Source: an uncultured Methanobrevibacter sp. (GTDB lineage Archaea; Methanobacteriota; Methanobacteria; Methanobacteriales; Methanobacteriaceae). Taken from it: a stretch of DNA of 64,000 nucleotides. The notes beneath the pieces were generated by a model that saw only the letters and a program-made list of their open reading frames with translations, searched no databases and was not told where the DNA came from. The position numbers were made by a program, and so were the translations under genes. Positions 43,280 to 53,472 of this stretch are shown piece after piece. The stretch lies in assembly GCF_934746965.1 (NCBI RefSeq), contig NZ_CAKVFS010000002.1:62001-126000 (forward strand), read 5' to 3'. How positions within the stretch are numbered: the stretch's first letter is position 1; every line of letters starts with the position of its first letter.

Positions 43280-45544
43280 TTATTCTACGCCTTTTAATGA
43301 TTCAACCATGTTTAATTTTCTAATTTTTCCTGAAAACATTAAATTAACTAATATGGATAATGAAAATGTTATAAGGAAACTTAATATTAAATTTCCAGGA
43401 GTTAATCTTATAGGATAATAAAATGATGCTCCTGCAGAATCCATCATTAATTTCATTAAATAATAACCTAATGGAATTCCCACAATAAATCCAATTGAAG
43501 TAAACCACAAATTCTGAGTCAACAATAGTTTTCTCAAATTTGTCGTTTTAAATCCTATGACTTTTAAAGTAGCTATTTCACGTTCAATTTCTGTAAATGA
43601 CAATAATCCCAAATTATACAATACAACAATAGCTAAAACTGCTGCAAAGAATATTAATAAAAATACCATTGAAACCATTGATTCAGTCATTTCATTCCAA
43701 TTTGAAATAGCTGTATCCATAGTATTTATTGCTTTAATACCATCATAATCATCATTAACATTTTGAGATGTAACAATACTTGTTGGAACATATTTTAAAC
43801 CCAAATCTTCAAAATGGTCTGGAGACATTATTAAACCTTGAGATATTGGATCTGCATGAATAGAATCTATTTTGGTAGATATCCATTTATCACTTCCAAC
43901 AATATGCCATTTAATTGTATCTCCTTTTTCAACATTTAACAATTGAGCCATTTTAGTAGAAATGGACACACCATTATCAGGAATATCTATAGGTTGTCTA
44001 TCGGTTCCAGTTGGAGTTACCAAATCATTATCATCTAAAATTAATAGCGAACCAGATTGTTTATTCCCATTAGCTTGAATTTCAACAGCTCCTTCCATTA
44101 ATTGGACACCATCAACTTTATCAGAAATATCATTAATCTGAGTAATTGATCCATTACCAACGATTAATTTAGAAGAATAATGATTAATATCTTCATATTC
44201 CCAATCTCTCAAATCATTCATTCCATCATACATTCCAAATGCAGAAACAAGTAAAGCAGTACATCCTGCAACACCTACAATTGTCATTAATGCCCTTGTT
44301 TTATTTCTTTTTGCATCCCTATAATTCCAACGTGCATTGAAACTAAATTTCTTCCAAATTTTTGATTTTTCTAAAAGTCCAGAAGCTGAAACTTTTGGAG
44401 ATTTTGGTCTAATTGAATTTGCTGGATTTTCTTTAGAAATACTTCTTGTTGCCCAATAAGAAGCTATTAATGATACTCCAACTATTATTGCTGCAACAAT
44501 TACAAAATTAATACTATATCCAAATTTCCACTCAGGTAACGTATAAACACTTTGCATTGAATTTAAAAACAACCTAGGAATTGTTATTGGACCAAGTATT
44601 AATCCTACAATACTTCCTGCAAGAACTAACCAAAATCCATATGAAATATAATGCAACATTATAGTTCTATCTTTAAAACCTAAAGCCTTTAAAACTCCAA
44701 TTTGAGTTCTTTGATGATTAATTATTCTAGTCATTGTAGTTAATAAAGTCAAAACTGCAATTAATATAAATACTACTGGGAAAATATCTCCCATCATTTT
44801 ATGTTGATCCATTTCTTCATTAAACTGAGAAACACTCTGATGATCTGCTTGTTTTACAAAAGAACTATAATTTCCACCAATAGCTGAATCTAAGTCCTGA
44901 ACATAATCATTTGGATTTCCATTAAAATCAACTAATAACACATTATACTTTATTTGTGTTGGAAATGCATTATAAGACAAATAAGCATAACCTGTTTTAT
45001 TAAAATCAGGAATAATTGATGCATCTGAAGAAGTATAAACATTTTCAGGAGAATAACCTAAACCTCTAATTTCTTTGTTAATTGTTACTCCATTAACAGA
45101 AAATGAAATATTATCTCCAACACTTAAATTTTTAGCATCTGCGAAACGTTTATCCAACCATACACCATTATCATCATTAATATCTACATTTTTTCCTTTA
45201 AGAACATAAAATTTAGAAATGTCATTTTTCTCTACAAAATGCAGAGTCACATCAGGATCATTGTTAAAATCAGCTACAGCATTAACAACAAGTTGCCTTT
45301 CGCTAGATTTTGTTGCACTTATATTATTAACATTATCTACAGTAGAATTATCTAAATGAGCACTATAAATCCACCCATCAGCCAAATTTGTAGAATTATA
45401 AAAATCATTAGCACTTTGTTCAAAACCAGTGTATTCTCCACCAATTCCTGCGAAAACAAATACTCCTAAAAAAGCCATTAAAAAGATTGAAAGAAATTGA
45501 GTTTTATGATTTTTAATATCTCTAAACATCTTTTTAGACAACAT
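43280..45544 (-). CDS. ABC transporter permease with two FtsX domains
   Basis: A 754-residue MacB/LolC-type permease: an N-terminal membrane segment (HKTQFLSIFLMAFLGVFVFAGIGG), a large extracytoplasmic domain, three membrane segments with the FtsX box (INHQRTQIGVLKALGFKDRTIML), a second extracytoplasmic domain and a second FtsX set (IEREIATLKVIGFKTTNLRKLLL). Such permeases use mechanotransmission to export lipoproteins, peptides or toxins. I chose the ATG at 45544 after GGTGATTTT, 4 bases from the ATPase stop. Cargo unknown. A promoter with an operator-like repeat lies ahead of its ATPase gene. Confidence 0.87.
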   Translation of the reverse strand: MLSKKMFRDIKNHKTQFLSIFLMAFLGVFVFAGIGGEYTGFEQSANDFYNSTNLADGWIYSAHLDNSTVDNVNNISATKSSERQLVVNAVADFNNDPDVTLHFVEKNDISKFYVLKGKNVDINDDNGVWLDKRFADAKNLSVGDNISFSVNGVTINKEIRGLGYSPENVYTSSDASIIPDFNKTGYAYLSYNAFPTQIKYNVLLVDFNGNPNDYVQDLDSAIGGNYSSFVKQADHQSVSQFNEEMDQHKMMGDIFPVVFILIAVLTLLTTMTRIINHQRTQIGVLKALGFKDRTIMLHYISYGFWLVLAGSIVGLILGPITIPRLFLNSMQSVYTLPEWKFGYSINFVIVAAIIVGVSLIASYWATRSISKENPANSIRPKSPKVSASGLLEKSKIWKKFSFNARWNYRDAKRNKTRALMTIVGVAGCTALLVSAFGMYDGMNDLRDWEYEDINHYSSKLIVGNGSITQINDISDKVDGVQLMEGAVEIQANGNKQSGSLLILDDNDLVTPTGTDRQPIDIPDNGVSISTKMAQLLNVEKGDTIKWHIVGSDKWISTKIDSIHADPISQGLIMSPDHFEDLGLKYVPTSIVTSQNVNDDYDGIKAINTMDTAISNWNEMTESMVSMVFLLIFFAAVLAIVVLYNLGLLSFTEIEREIATLKVIGFKTTNLRKLLLTQNLWFTSIGFIVGIPLGYYLMKLMMDSAGASFYYPIRLTPGNLILSFLITFSLSILVNLMFSGKIRKLNMVESLKGVE

Positions 45545-45548
45545 AAAA

Positions 45549-46253
45549 TCACCATTCCAATTCAGATACTTTTTTAGGATTTTCATTGATTGTTACACTT
45601 TCAATATTGCCATTTTTAATTCTCATAACTTTATCTGCAGCTTGAGCAAGTATTGCATTATGTGTAACAATAACAACAGTAGAATTATTATTAACACTCA
45701 TATCTTGAAGTAAACTTAAAATAGATACCCCAGTCTTAGAGTCTAATGCTCCAGTTGGTTCATCACATAAAAGAATAGCTGGTTTTTTAGCAACAGCTCT
45801 TGCTATTGAAACTCTTTGTTGTTCTCCACCAGATAATTGAGAAGGAAATTGATTAGCATGTTTAGCTAAACCAACAGAATCTAAAACTTTAATTCCATCA
45901 ATATCAACATCGACTATATCTTTCATAAGTTCAACATTTTCAAGAGCAGTCAAATTAGGAATTAAATTATAAAACTGAAATATAAATCCAACATTCTTAG
46001 CTCTATATTGAGTTAATTGATTATCATTAAAATTTTCAATATTGTTTCCATCAACAATAATCTTACCACTAGTAATAGTATCTAAACCACCTAAAAGGTT
46101 TAAAAGTGTTGATTTTCCAGCTCCAGATGGACCTAAAATAACAACAAATTCACCTTCTTTAATAGTAAAATTAACATGATCAATAGCTTTTAAGATGTGC
46201 TCTCCAGCTTTATATTCCTTAACCACATCTTCAAATTTTACAATATCACTCAT
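45549..46253 (-). CDS. ABC transporter ATP-binding protein (MacB/LolD type)
   Basis: A 234-residue ATPase. Walker A GPSGAGKSTLL, Q-loop IFQFYNLIPNLTALENV, signature LSGGEQQRV, Walker B ILLCDEPTGALDS. It pairs with the FtsX permease downstream (4-base gap). The promoter region contains TTAGTTAAACCTAA at 46299-46312, a near copy of two other sites in this neighbourhood. Confidence 0.9.
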   Translation of the reverse strand: MSDIVKFEDVVKEYKAGEHILKAIDHVNFTIKEGEFVVILGPSGAGKSTLLNLLGGLDTITSGKIIVDGNNIENFNDNQLTQYRAKNVGFIFQFYNLIPNLTALENVELMKDIVDVDIDGIKVLDSVGLAKHANQFPSQLSGGEQQRVSIARAVAKKPAILLCDEPTGALDSKTGVSILSLLQDMSVNNNSTVVIVTHNAILAQAADKVMRIKNGNIESVTINENPKKVSELEW

Positions 46254-46298
46254 ATTAAATCACTCAATAAAATATTAACTAAAATATTATATAAATAT

Positions 46299-46312
46299 TT
46301 AGTTAAACCTAA
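46299..46312. promoter_or_regulatory. Operator-like repeat upstream of the FtsX transporter
   Basis: TTAGTTAAACCTAA, imperfect inverted repeat of TTAGGT/ACCTAA, beside a TATA-like AATATTATATAAATATTT (46283-46300), about 45 bases before the ATPase ATG. See the related sites at 49892 and 51067. Confidence 0.5.
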
Positions 46313-46315
46313 AAA

Positions 46316-48058
46316 TTATATCTCCCAATTTTGACTTTCTTTTTGGATATCAACCATCCTTTTAAATAAACCATTTTCTTTAATTAAATCATCAGGCGCT
46401 CCTGATTCAACAATATGGCCTTCATCAAGAACAATAATCTTATCAGCATTAGCTATCGTACGCATTCTATGAGCAATGATTAATACTGTTTTATTTTTTA
46501 TTAACGTAGATAATGCTTTTTGAATTTTAGACTCATTTTCAACATCTAAAAATGAAGTTGCTTCATCTAATAAAATAACATTAGCATCTTTAAGTAATGC
46601 TCTAGCTATTGAAATTCTTTGACGTTGCCCTCCAGACAATAATTCTCCGTTTTCACCAATTACAGTATCATAACCATCAGGAAGTTCTTTAATAAAATCT
46701 TCACATTCAGCTAACTGTGCAGCTCGAATAACCTCTTCATCAGTCGCATTTCTTTTACCTATACGAATATTATCCATTATAGAACTATTAAATAAAATTA
46801 CATCTTGGAAAACAATTGAAAAATTTTCTAAAATCTTTTCTGAATCTACATTAGCTAAATTCTGACCACCCAACTTAACTTGTCCAAATATAGGATCCCA
46901 AAACTTAGCAGCTAACTTAGATACTGTACTTTTACCACTTCCAGAAGGACCTACTAATGCAGTAACTTCACCCTGTTTAGCAACAAAACTAATATCTGTT
47001 AAAACATCTTTAAATTCATCATAATCAAAACTAACATCATCAAATTCAATATCATAACCATCAAGAACATAATCTTTTGAACCTTCATTTTGAACTTGAG
47101 TTTGAATATCTTTCATCCTATCAATTTTTAAATCTGAACTAAAAATTTCTGTTAAATATAATAATGAAGCATCCATAGGATTATAAATTAAAGCTGCAGA
47201 AATTAAAAAAATCAAAAATGTAAATATTGAAATTTGATTTGTAACAATTAAAGCTGATCCAACAACAATTACTGAAACAATACCTAATTTTAAAACCATT
47301 TGCCCAGAAATAACACCTACTGCAGACATTAATTCTGCTTTAAATTGTGCTTTTTCAACATTTCCAGTGATTTTTTCCATTTTATCTAAATAATTTTCCT
47401 CAGCATTATATGACTTTAATTCTCTAACAGATTCCAAACATTCTTGAAATCCATCTCCACATTTTCTTTTTGAATTTAATACTTTAGCTGCTCCTTTTTT
47501 AGAGAAGTTTTTTGTCACCAATATTAAAATAAATGAAACTGGAACAACCCATAAAAGAGCAATAGCTAATCTATAATCAAATACAAATAAACCAATAGAC
47601 ACTAAAATAACTGCTAAAATTGCTCCAGATAACTGAGGGATTGCATGTGAAAATGTATGCTCTAAATCAGTACTATCATTCATAATAGTAGATGTTAAAT
47701 CAGATAAATCTTTATTTTCAAAGAAAGATAAAGGTAATTTACGTAAACTTTCACCTAAATTAATTCTTCTTTCTACACTTTCACCATATGTTGTAATAAA
47801 AACATAATAATACTGTTTCCACACAAATACAAAAATAATTCCAAGAACAATCAAAATAGCCACTATAAATATTCCTAAATTAGGTTCAACATATTTACCA
47901 GTAGTTAATGGTTCAATCCACAAAGATATTAAATAAACATATAATCCTACAGGAAGCATTAAACTAATATTTAAAAGAGTTGTATAAGCAATACCTTTAA
48001 GTAGATTCTTAGAACCTTCTTTTGTTAAAGCAAATCTTTTAGAAAGATAATTTATCAT
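46316..48058 (-). CDS. ABC half-transporter, second of the pair
   Basis: A 580-residue half-transporter: six membrane segments in the first 300 residues, then an ATPase with Walker A GPSGSGKSTVSK, signature LSGGQRQRISIA and Walker B VILLDEATSFLDVE. Start ATG follows GGAG and touches the stop of the partner gene. It most resembles exporter-fold pairs that take up siderophores (YbtPQ, IrtAB) or export drugs. Substrate unknown; the AraC regulator beside it recalls the ybtA-ybtPQ order. Confidence 0.87.
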   Translation of the reverse strand: MINYLSKRFALTKEGSKNLLKGIAYTTLLNISLMLPVGLYVYLISLWIEPLTTGKYVEPNLGIFIVAILIVLGIIFVFVWKQYYYVFITTYGESVERRINLGESLRKLPLSFFENKDLSDLTSTIMNDSTDLEHTFSHAIPQLSGAILAVILVSIGLFVFDYRLAIALLWVVPVSFILILVTKNFSKKGAAKVLNSKRKCGDGFQECLESVRELKSYNAEENYLDKMEKITGNVEKAQFKAELMSAVGVISGQMVLKLGIVSVIVVGSALIVTNQISIFTFLIFLISAALIYNPMDASLLYLTEIFSSDLKIDRMKDIQTQVQNEGSKDYVLDGYDIEFDDVSFDYDEFKDVLTDISFVAKQGEVTALVGPSGSGKSTVSKLAAKFWDPIFGQVKLGGQNLANVDSEKILENFSIVFQDVILFNSSIMDNIRIGKRNATDEEVIRAAQLAECEDFIKELPDGYDTVIGENGELLSGGQRQRISIARALLKDANVILLDEATSFLDVENESKIQKALSTLIKNKTVLIIAHRMRTIANADKIIVLDEGHIVESGAPDDLIKENGLFKRMVDIQKESQNWEI

Positions 48059-49852
48059 TTAAATCTCCTCACTTTTTACTTTCCATTCAATAGATTTATT
48101 GAATTCATCCCACATATGTGAATAAATACCATTCAATTCAACTAAACTTTCATGATTACCTTTTTCAGCAATCCTTCCTTTATTGATTACAAAAATATTA
48201 TCTACATCTTTAACTGTAGATAATCTATGAGCAACCATAATAACTGTTTTATTTTTAGTAATTTCATTAATTGCCCTTTGAATCTGCAATTCATTTTCAG
48301 GATCTGCTAATGCAGTAGCTTCATCTAAAACAATGATTGGAGCATCTTTTAAAATAGCTCTTGCTAAAGATATACGTTGTTGTTGACCTCCAGATAAATA
48401 AGTTCCTTCAGAACCAATCATAGTATCAACACCATCAGGTAATTCTTCCAAAATATCATCACATTGAGCTAAATGTAATGCTTTTAATACCTCATCTTTA
48501 CTAAAATCATTGTTTCCCAAAGTTACATTATTATAAATTGTGTCTTTAAATAATGACATATTTTGAAAAACAAAAGATACATTTTCCATTAAAACCTTAG
48601 TAGGAATATCTTTTATATCAACTCCACCAATTTTGACAGTTCCCCTATCAACATCCCAGAATCTAGGAATTAATGAAGCTATTGTAGTTTTTCCACCACC
48701 AGAATGACCCACCAAAGCTATTGACTCACCTTCAGCAATATTTAAATTAATATTGTTTAAAATATGTTCTTCCCCATCATTTGATTTATCATAATCAAAA
48801 TAAACACTATCAAATTCTATTGAAAAGTTTTTAGGAATCTTAGGATTAATAGTTTCTTTTAATGGTTCTTCAAGTAATATTTCCTCAATATTTTTTAAAG
48901 AGTCCATAGCTATCATCCAATCTTGAGAAACAACCATTATTTTATTTAAAGTAACAGTACAAATTGGAGTAAATATTATATAAAATATAAAATTTGATAA
49001 AAAATGAGCATTTACTGTTGATCCAACCAATAATATTCCTGCAGGAATTAATAATGCAAAAAATCCATTAACTGAAACAGTAAATGAAGTCATTGGAATT
49101 CTTGTAGATATTGCATACTGTGATGCAAATTTACCATAATTTCTTATAGATTTAATAAAATTTTTAAAGGAATGAACAGTTTGTTGAAATGTTTTAGTAA
49201 CAGGAATACCCCTAATATATTCTACTGCTTCACCATTCATTTCTTCTAAATATTGTTGATATTGCATCATGAAATTTGCATTTTTACCTCCAAACATTGG
49301 AATCATAAGTAAAAAACAAATTATAACTGGAATAATACAAATAATTCCTAAAAGCCAGTCAAAACTAAATAATAATATTAAAAATACAATTGGAGTTACA
49401 ATTGCACCAACCAAATCAGGTAGCTGATGAGCTAAAAAAGATTCAGTACTTCCAGAACTATAATCAATCACTTTTCTAATACCACCACTAGTTTTATTTG
49501 AAAAATATCCTAAAGGCAATGTTAATAAATGTTTTAAAGCTATATTTTTCATGTTTTTTTCGTTTCTAAATGCAGACAAATGAGTACACATCAATGCCAT
49601 AAAATAAACAAAAATCCCCGCTATTGCAAATAAAAAAGCATTTAATGCATATGTTTCTAAGTTTTGAGCTTGTGAAAAATTAGGCAAAACTCTTAATAAC
49701 TCATTAACAACATCCCATATATAAATAAAAGGAATTAATAATAAAATTGCACTAATTGCAGATAATATACAACCGAAGATTGTTAAATATTCATAATTAC
49801 CTGAAAAATCAAGTAAAGTTAAAAATTTATTCTTATTTGGGTCAATTATCAT
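48059..49852 (-). CDS. ABC half-transporter, first of the pair
   Basis: A 597-residue half-transporter: six membrane segments to about residue 320, Walker A GHSGGGKTTIAS, signature LSGGQQQRISLA and Walker B IIVLDEATALADPE. In the Walker B/D-loop region ALADPE departs from the usual ALD; the partner keeps FLD, which could mean unequal ATP sites. Start ATG follows GGTGA. The operator-like palindrome at 49892-49905 lies 40 bases upstream. Confidence 0.87.
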   Translation of the reverse strand: MIIDPNKNKFLTLLDFSGNYEYLTIFGCILSAISAILLLIPFIYIWDVVNELLRVLPNFSQAQNLETYALNAFLFAIAGIFVYFMALMCTHLSAFRNEKNMKNIALKHLLTLPLGYFSNKTSGGIRKVIDYSSGSTESFLAHQLPDLVGAIVTPIVFLILLFSFDWLLGIICIIPVIICFLLMIPMFGGKNANFMMQYQQYLEEMNGEAVEYIRGIPVTKTFQQTVHSFKNFIKSIRNYGKFASQYAISTRIPMTSFTVSVNGFFALLIPAGILLVGSTVNAHFLSNFIFYIIFTPICTVTLNKIMVVSQDWMIAMDSLKNIEEILLEEPLKETINPKIPKNFSIEFDSVYFDYDKSNDGEEHILNNINLNIAEGESIALVGHSGGGKTTIASLIPRFWDVDRGTVKIGGVDIKDIPTKVLMENVSFVFQNMSLFKDTIYNNVTLGNNDFSKDEVLKALHLAQCDDILEELPDGVDTMIGSEGTYLSGGQQQRISLARAILKDAPIIVLDEATALADPENELQIQRAINEITKNKTVIMVAHRLSTVKDVDNIFVINKGRIAEKGNHESLVELNGIYSHMWDEFNKSIEWKVKSEEI

Positions 49853-49891
49853 AATTATTCACCATAAACCTACTAAAAAAAGTTAATTTAT

Positions 49892-49905
49892 TTAGGTTTA
49901 CCTAA
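49892..49905. promoter_or_regulatory. Palindromic operator upstream of the half-transporter pair
   Basis: TTAGGTTTACCTAA: perfect inverted repeat TTAGGT/ACCTAA around TT, extended by one T/A pair on each side. It resembles DtxR/IdeR/MntR-type metal boxes. On the minus strand a TATA-like TTTAAAATTTT (49906-49916) lies just before it, so a bound protein would block transcription start. Confidence 0.65.
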
Positions 49906-50089
49906 AATTTTAAATATGTGCTGAAAAGACAATAGACAATAATAAATCTAAAAAACAAAACAACACAGTTATTTTAAAAAAATTGATAAAAACCTTAATA
50001 AAAAGCTTTTTTCACAATATAAAATTGACTAAAATACATATATAAATATTTTTGAACTAAAAAGACAAAAATAGACCAAAAAGACAAAA

Positions 50090-51049
50090 CTAAATTTTCC
50101 TATATTCTGATGGAGTGCAACCAATATACTCTTTAAATGCTTTTGTAAATTTAGATGGACTTTTATAACCAACCATACTAGCTATTTGAGAAATATTATA
50201 CTTACCTTCATCAATTAATTTACAAGCATAATCAAGCTTATATTCTTTCCTCCAAGTGAAAATAGGTTTTCCATAAACTTCCTTAAAACAATTTTTTAAA
50301 GAAGTTTTACTAATACCATACTTATTTACAAGATCATCTAAAGTAATATTTACATCTAAATTATTAACAAGTTCTTTTTTAATATTTTTAATAGTATTAA
50401 CCTGTTCTAAAGAAAAAGTCATTTTTTCATCTTTATCAAAATCAGAAATACTAAAAAACAATAACAGTTCAACAATCTTTAATTTAAAATAAGGCTCTTT
50501 AATCCTTTCATCAACATTATAAATTTCACCAATAACATGATCAATCTCATTATTTGACTTTAATAAGAGATAACCATTATTTTTTTCAAGTAATTTATCA
50601 TATAATACATTTAAATCTAAATTTGGGGAAATAAATTTATTTAGAGATTCATTAGCTACATCAACATCAATAAGCAAACCCAAACCTTTATAATAACCTA
50701 ATGGAAATCTTGATACAATTTTATCCAATCCTAATTTATTAATATCCAAATCACCTTTAGAAAAATAAGCTAATTTATCTTTTCCAACTTTACACTCATA
50801 TTTTCCACTAAAACAATGATTTATCTCAATAAATCTACGATTAATCTTATCTGATGAAAAAAACTCAAAACATTCAAAAAAGTGCATATCATTAAAATAT
50901 AAAAAAACACCTGGAAATATCTTATATGATTCAATAATACCATACTCATCACCATTTCCAAATTTAATAATGGATTTATTATTTTCATGAATAATAGATA
51001 CGTTATTTTTAATATTTTCTGTCAAAAAGTTGGACATATCCCTTAGCAT
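50090..51049 (-). CDS. AraC family transcriptional regulator
   Basis: A 319-residue regulator: an N-terminal ligand/dimer domain of about 215 residues (no recognised sub-type) and a C-terminal double helix-turn-helix (LDDLVNKYGISKTSLKNCFKEVYGKPI, then YNISQIASMVGYKSPSKFTKAFKEYIGCTPSEYR). AraC proteins are bacterial in origin and uncommon in archaea; this suggests transfer together with the adjacent half-transporter genes. Start behind GGTGG. A metal-box-like repeat sits 18 bases upstream of its start. Confidence 0.9.
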   Translation of the reverse strand: MLRDMSNFLTENIKNNVSIIHENNKSIIKFGNGDEYGIIESYKIFPGVFLYFNDMHFFECFEFFSSDKINRRFIEINHCFSGKYECKVGKDKLAYFSKGDLDINKLGLDKIVSRFPLGYYKGLGLLIDVDVANESLNKFISPNLDLNVLYDKLLEKNNGYLLLKSNNEIDHVIGEIYNVDERIKEPYFKLKIVELLLFFSISDFDKDEKMTFSLEQVNTIKNIKKELVNNLDVNITLDDLVNKYGISKTSLKNCFKEVYGKPIFTWRKEYKLDYACKLIDEGKYNISQIASMVGYKSPSKFTKAFKEYIGCTPSEYRKI

Positions 51050-51066
51050 TGTTTTTCCACCTAATT

Positions 51067-51080
51067 TTAGTTATACCTAA
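51067..51080. promoter_or_regulatory. Operator-like repeat upstream of the AraC gene
   Basis: TTAGTTATACCTAA, third copy of the TTAGGT/ACCTAA-type site, downstream of a minus-strand TATA box (AATATATAAATAA, about 51087-51099) and thus near the expected start of transcription. Confidence 0.5.
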
Positions 51081-51182
51081 ATTATTATTTATATATTTTC
51101 TAAAGCCTACTTAATCAGTAAGTTTAAACTATATTAATTATAGAAATATTATAAATTAAAAAATTTAGTAATGGAGTTATAA

Positions 51183-51920
51183 ATGTCATTTAAGAAAAAT
51201 GAAATGTTAATAATGCCAGCAGTCGATATTAAAAATGGCAAATGTGTACAATTAGTTCAAGGACAACCTGGAAGCGAAATGATAACTATTGAAAATCCAG
51301 AAAATGTTGCAAAACATTGGGAAGAGTTAGGAGCTAAAAATTTACACATTATTGATTTAGATGGTACAATTGATGGAAAAGCTAATCTTGATGTTATCAA
51401 AAAAATATTAAATGAAGTTAATATACCAATACAATTAGGTGGAGGTATAAGAAGTATTGATTATGCTAAAAAACTTCTTAATTTAGATATAGAAAGATTA
51501 ATAATTGGAACTATGGGTATAAAACATCCTGAAACTATAACAGAATTATCAAAAGAATATGGATCAGAAAGAATAATGATTTCACTTGACAGTAAAGATA
51601 ATAAAGTTGTAATTAAAGGATGGCAGGAAAAAATTGACAAAAGCCCTGTAGAACTTTCACACGACTTTAAAGAACATGGAGCTGGAAGTATTCTTTTTAC
51701 TAATGTTGATGTCGAAGGATTATTAAATGGTTTTTATACAGACCCAGTTATTAAACTTAAAAATTCTGTTGATTTACCCATTGTTTATTCTGGAGGAATA
51801 AGTAGTATTTCCGATGTGAAAAAATTAAATGAAAGTGGTGTTGAAGGTATCGTGATTGGATCTGCACTTTACAAAGATAAAATTGATTTTAAAGAAGCTT
51901 TAAAATACCAAACTAGGTAG
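51183..51920 (+). CDS. hisA: Phosphoribosylformimino-AICAR ribotide isomerase HisA
   Basis: A 245-residue TIM-barrel isomerase of histidine synthesis. MPAVDIKNGKCVQLVQG with the catalytic aspartate (Asp15 in this numbering), IQLGGGIRSIDYA and ILFTNVDVEGLLNGF are conserved; IVYSGGISSISDVKKL is the second phosphate loop. Start behind GGAG. It is 7 bases before ribL; the pairing has no metabolic logic and reflects operon packing. Confidence 0.94.
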   Translation: MSFKKNEMLIMPAVDIKNGKCVQLVQGQPGSEMITIENPENVAKHWEELGAKNLHIIDLDGTIDGKANLDVIKKILNEVNIPIQLGGGIRSIDYAKKLLNLDIERLIIGTMGIKHPETITELSKEYGSERIMISLDSKDNKVVIKGWQEKIDKSPVELSHDFKEHGAGSILFTNVDVEGLLNGFYTDPVIKLKNSVDLPIVYSGGISSISDVKKLNESGVEGIVIGSALYKDKIDFKEALKYQTR

Positions 51921-51927
51921 GGAAATC

Positions 51928-52389
51928 ATGAAAAAAGTAATGGCAACTGGAACATTTGATTTATTACACCCCGGACATGGAGTTTACCTTGAAGAATCTA
52001 AAAAACTTGGAGGAAAAAATGCTAAACTTTATGTAGTGATTGCACGAGATTCAACTGTTGAAAAAAGAAAAAGAATCCCTATTATTGGTGAAAACCAAAG
52101 ATTAGAACTAATAAAAATGTTAAAACCTGTAGATGAAGCATATTTAGGTAATAAAAATGGAGACTTTCTTGAAATTGTAGAAAAAATTAATCCAGACATA
52201 ATAGCTATTGGTGCTGATCAAAATCATGACATTACTAAATTACAAAAAACAGTGAATAAAAGAGGTTTAAAAGCTGAAGTAAAACGTGTGAAAATATATC
52301 ATAATGATGAACTAGACAGTAGTTGTAAAATTATTAAAAAAATAAAGAAAATGAATTTTAAAGGAAAAATATTAGACAAATGCGATTAA
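51928..52389 (+). CDS. ribL: Archaeal FAD synthetase RibL
   Basis: A 153-residue nucleotidyltransferase: TGTFDLLHPGHGVYLEESKKLGG holds the HXGH motif, then VVIARDSTVEKRKR, IAIGADQNHD, and cysteines in SSCKIIKKI and KCD at the C-terminus as in the RibL family, whose activity is thiol-dependent. It adenylates FMN to FAD. Between hisA and argC, with a GGGA-type ribosome site. Confidence 0.88.
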   Translation: MKKVMATGTFDLLHPGHGVYLEESKKLGGKNAKLYVVIARDSTVEKRKRIPIIGENQRLELIKMLKPVDEAYLGNKNGDFLEIVEKINPDIIAIGADQNHDITKLQKTVNKRGLKAEVKRVKIYHNDELDSSCKIIKKIKKMNFKGKILDKCD

Positions 52390-52402
52390 AGGGACGATTA
52401 AA

Positions 52403-53422
52403 ATGTATAATGTAGCAATAGTAGGAGCAAGTGGATATACAGGTGGAGAACTTCTTAGAATGCTGTTAAATCATGAAGACATAGAAATAACAGATATTAC
52501 ATCAAGACAACATGACGGAGCACCAGTTCATAAAATACATCCCCACATAAGAGACTCTGGATTAATTTTTAAAAATAAACAAGCACCAGACATAGATGCA
52601 GACGTTATATTTACAGCTACACCTCATGGTGCATCTATGAAAATAGTTCCAGAATTACTTGAAACTGGAGCCAAAGTTATTGACTTAAGTGGGGATTATA
52701 GATACAAAGACACCAAAATTTATGAAAAATGGTATGGATTAAAACACACCAGTGATATTAAAGGTGTTTATGGTCTTCCAGAACTTTATAGAGATGAAAT
52801 TAAAAAAGCTACATTAATCGGAAATCCTGGTTGTTTCCCAACTGGAGCAATTTTATCATCCTATCCATTAGTAGAAAATGATTTAGTTGATAGAATAGTA
52901 ATTGATTCTAAAACTGGAGTTAGTGGTGCTGGTGTGAATTCTTCAAGTACAACACATTATCCAAATATTGCAGACAATGTTAACCCATATAAAATTTCAT
53001 CACATAGGCATGTATCTGAAATTCAACAGGAATTACATGGATTTGACGATGTTAAAGTTTCATTTACACCACATTTAGTCCCAGTAATAAGAGGAATTCA
53101 AACAACAAGCCATAGCTTCTTAAAAAAAGAACATGAAGACATTACTCCTGAAGAATTGAGAAAAATTTACGAAAAAACTTATGGTAAAGAATTCTTCATT
53201 AAACTAATGGATGATGGTGAAATCCCTCATTTAAGTTCTGTTAGAGGATCAAACTTTGTTCATATTGGAGGATTTGAAATAGATGATACTGGTAGAATTG
53301 TAATGTTATCATGTATTGATAATCTTGTTAGAGGAGCATCAGGACAAGCTATTCAAAATATGAATATAATGCTTGGATTAGATGAAACTACAGGATTAAA
53401 ACATTTTGGAAATCACCCATAA
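52403..53422 (+). CDS. argC: N-acetyl-gamma-glutamyl-phosphate reductase
   Basis: A 339-residue dehydrogenase of arginine synthesis. AIVGASGYTGGELLRML is the NADP loop; the catalytic Cys144 lies in GNPGCFPTGAI; SSHRHVSEIQQEL provides the histidine. Length normal. It follows ribL by 13 bases. Confidence 0.95.
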   Translation: MYNVAIVGASGYTGGELLRMLLNHEDIEITDITSRQHDGAPVHKIHPHIRDSGLIFKNKQAPDIDADVIFTATPHGASMKIVPELLETGAKVIDLSGDYRYKDTKIYEKWYGLKHTSDIKGVYGLPELYRDEIKKATLIGNPGCFPTGAILSSYPLVENDLVDRIVIDSKTGVSGAGVNSSSTTHYPNIADNVNPYKISSHRHVSEIQQELHGFDDVKVSFTPHLVPVIRGIQTTSHSFLKKEHEDITPEELRKIYEKTYGKEFFIKLMDDGEIPHLSSVRGSNFVHIGGFEIDDTGRIVMLSCIDNLVRGASGQAIQNMNIMLGLDETTGLKHFGNHP

Positions 53423-53472
53423 AATATATAATACTCTAAAACAAAGACAAAAATTAAAAGGAGGGACATAAT

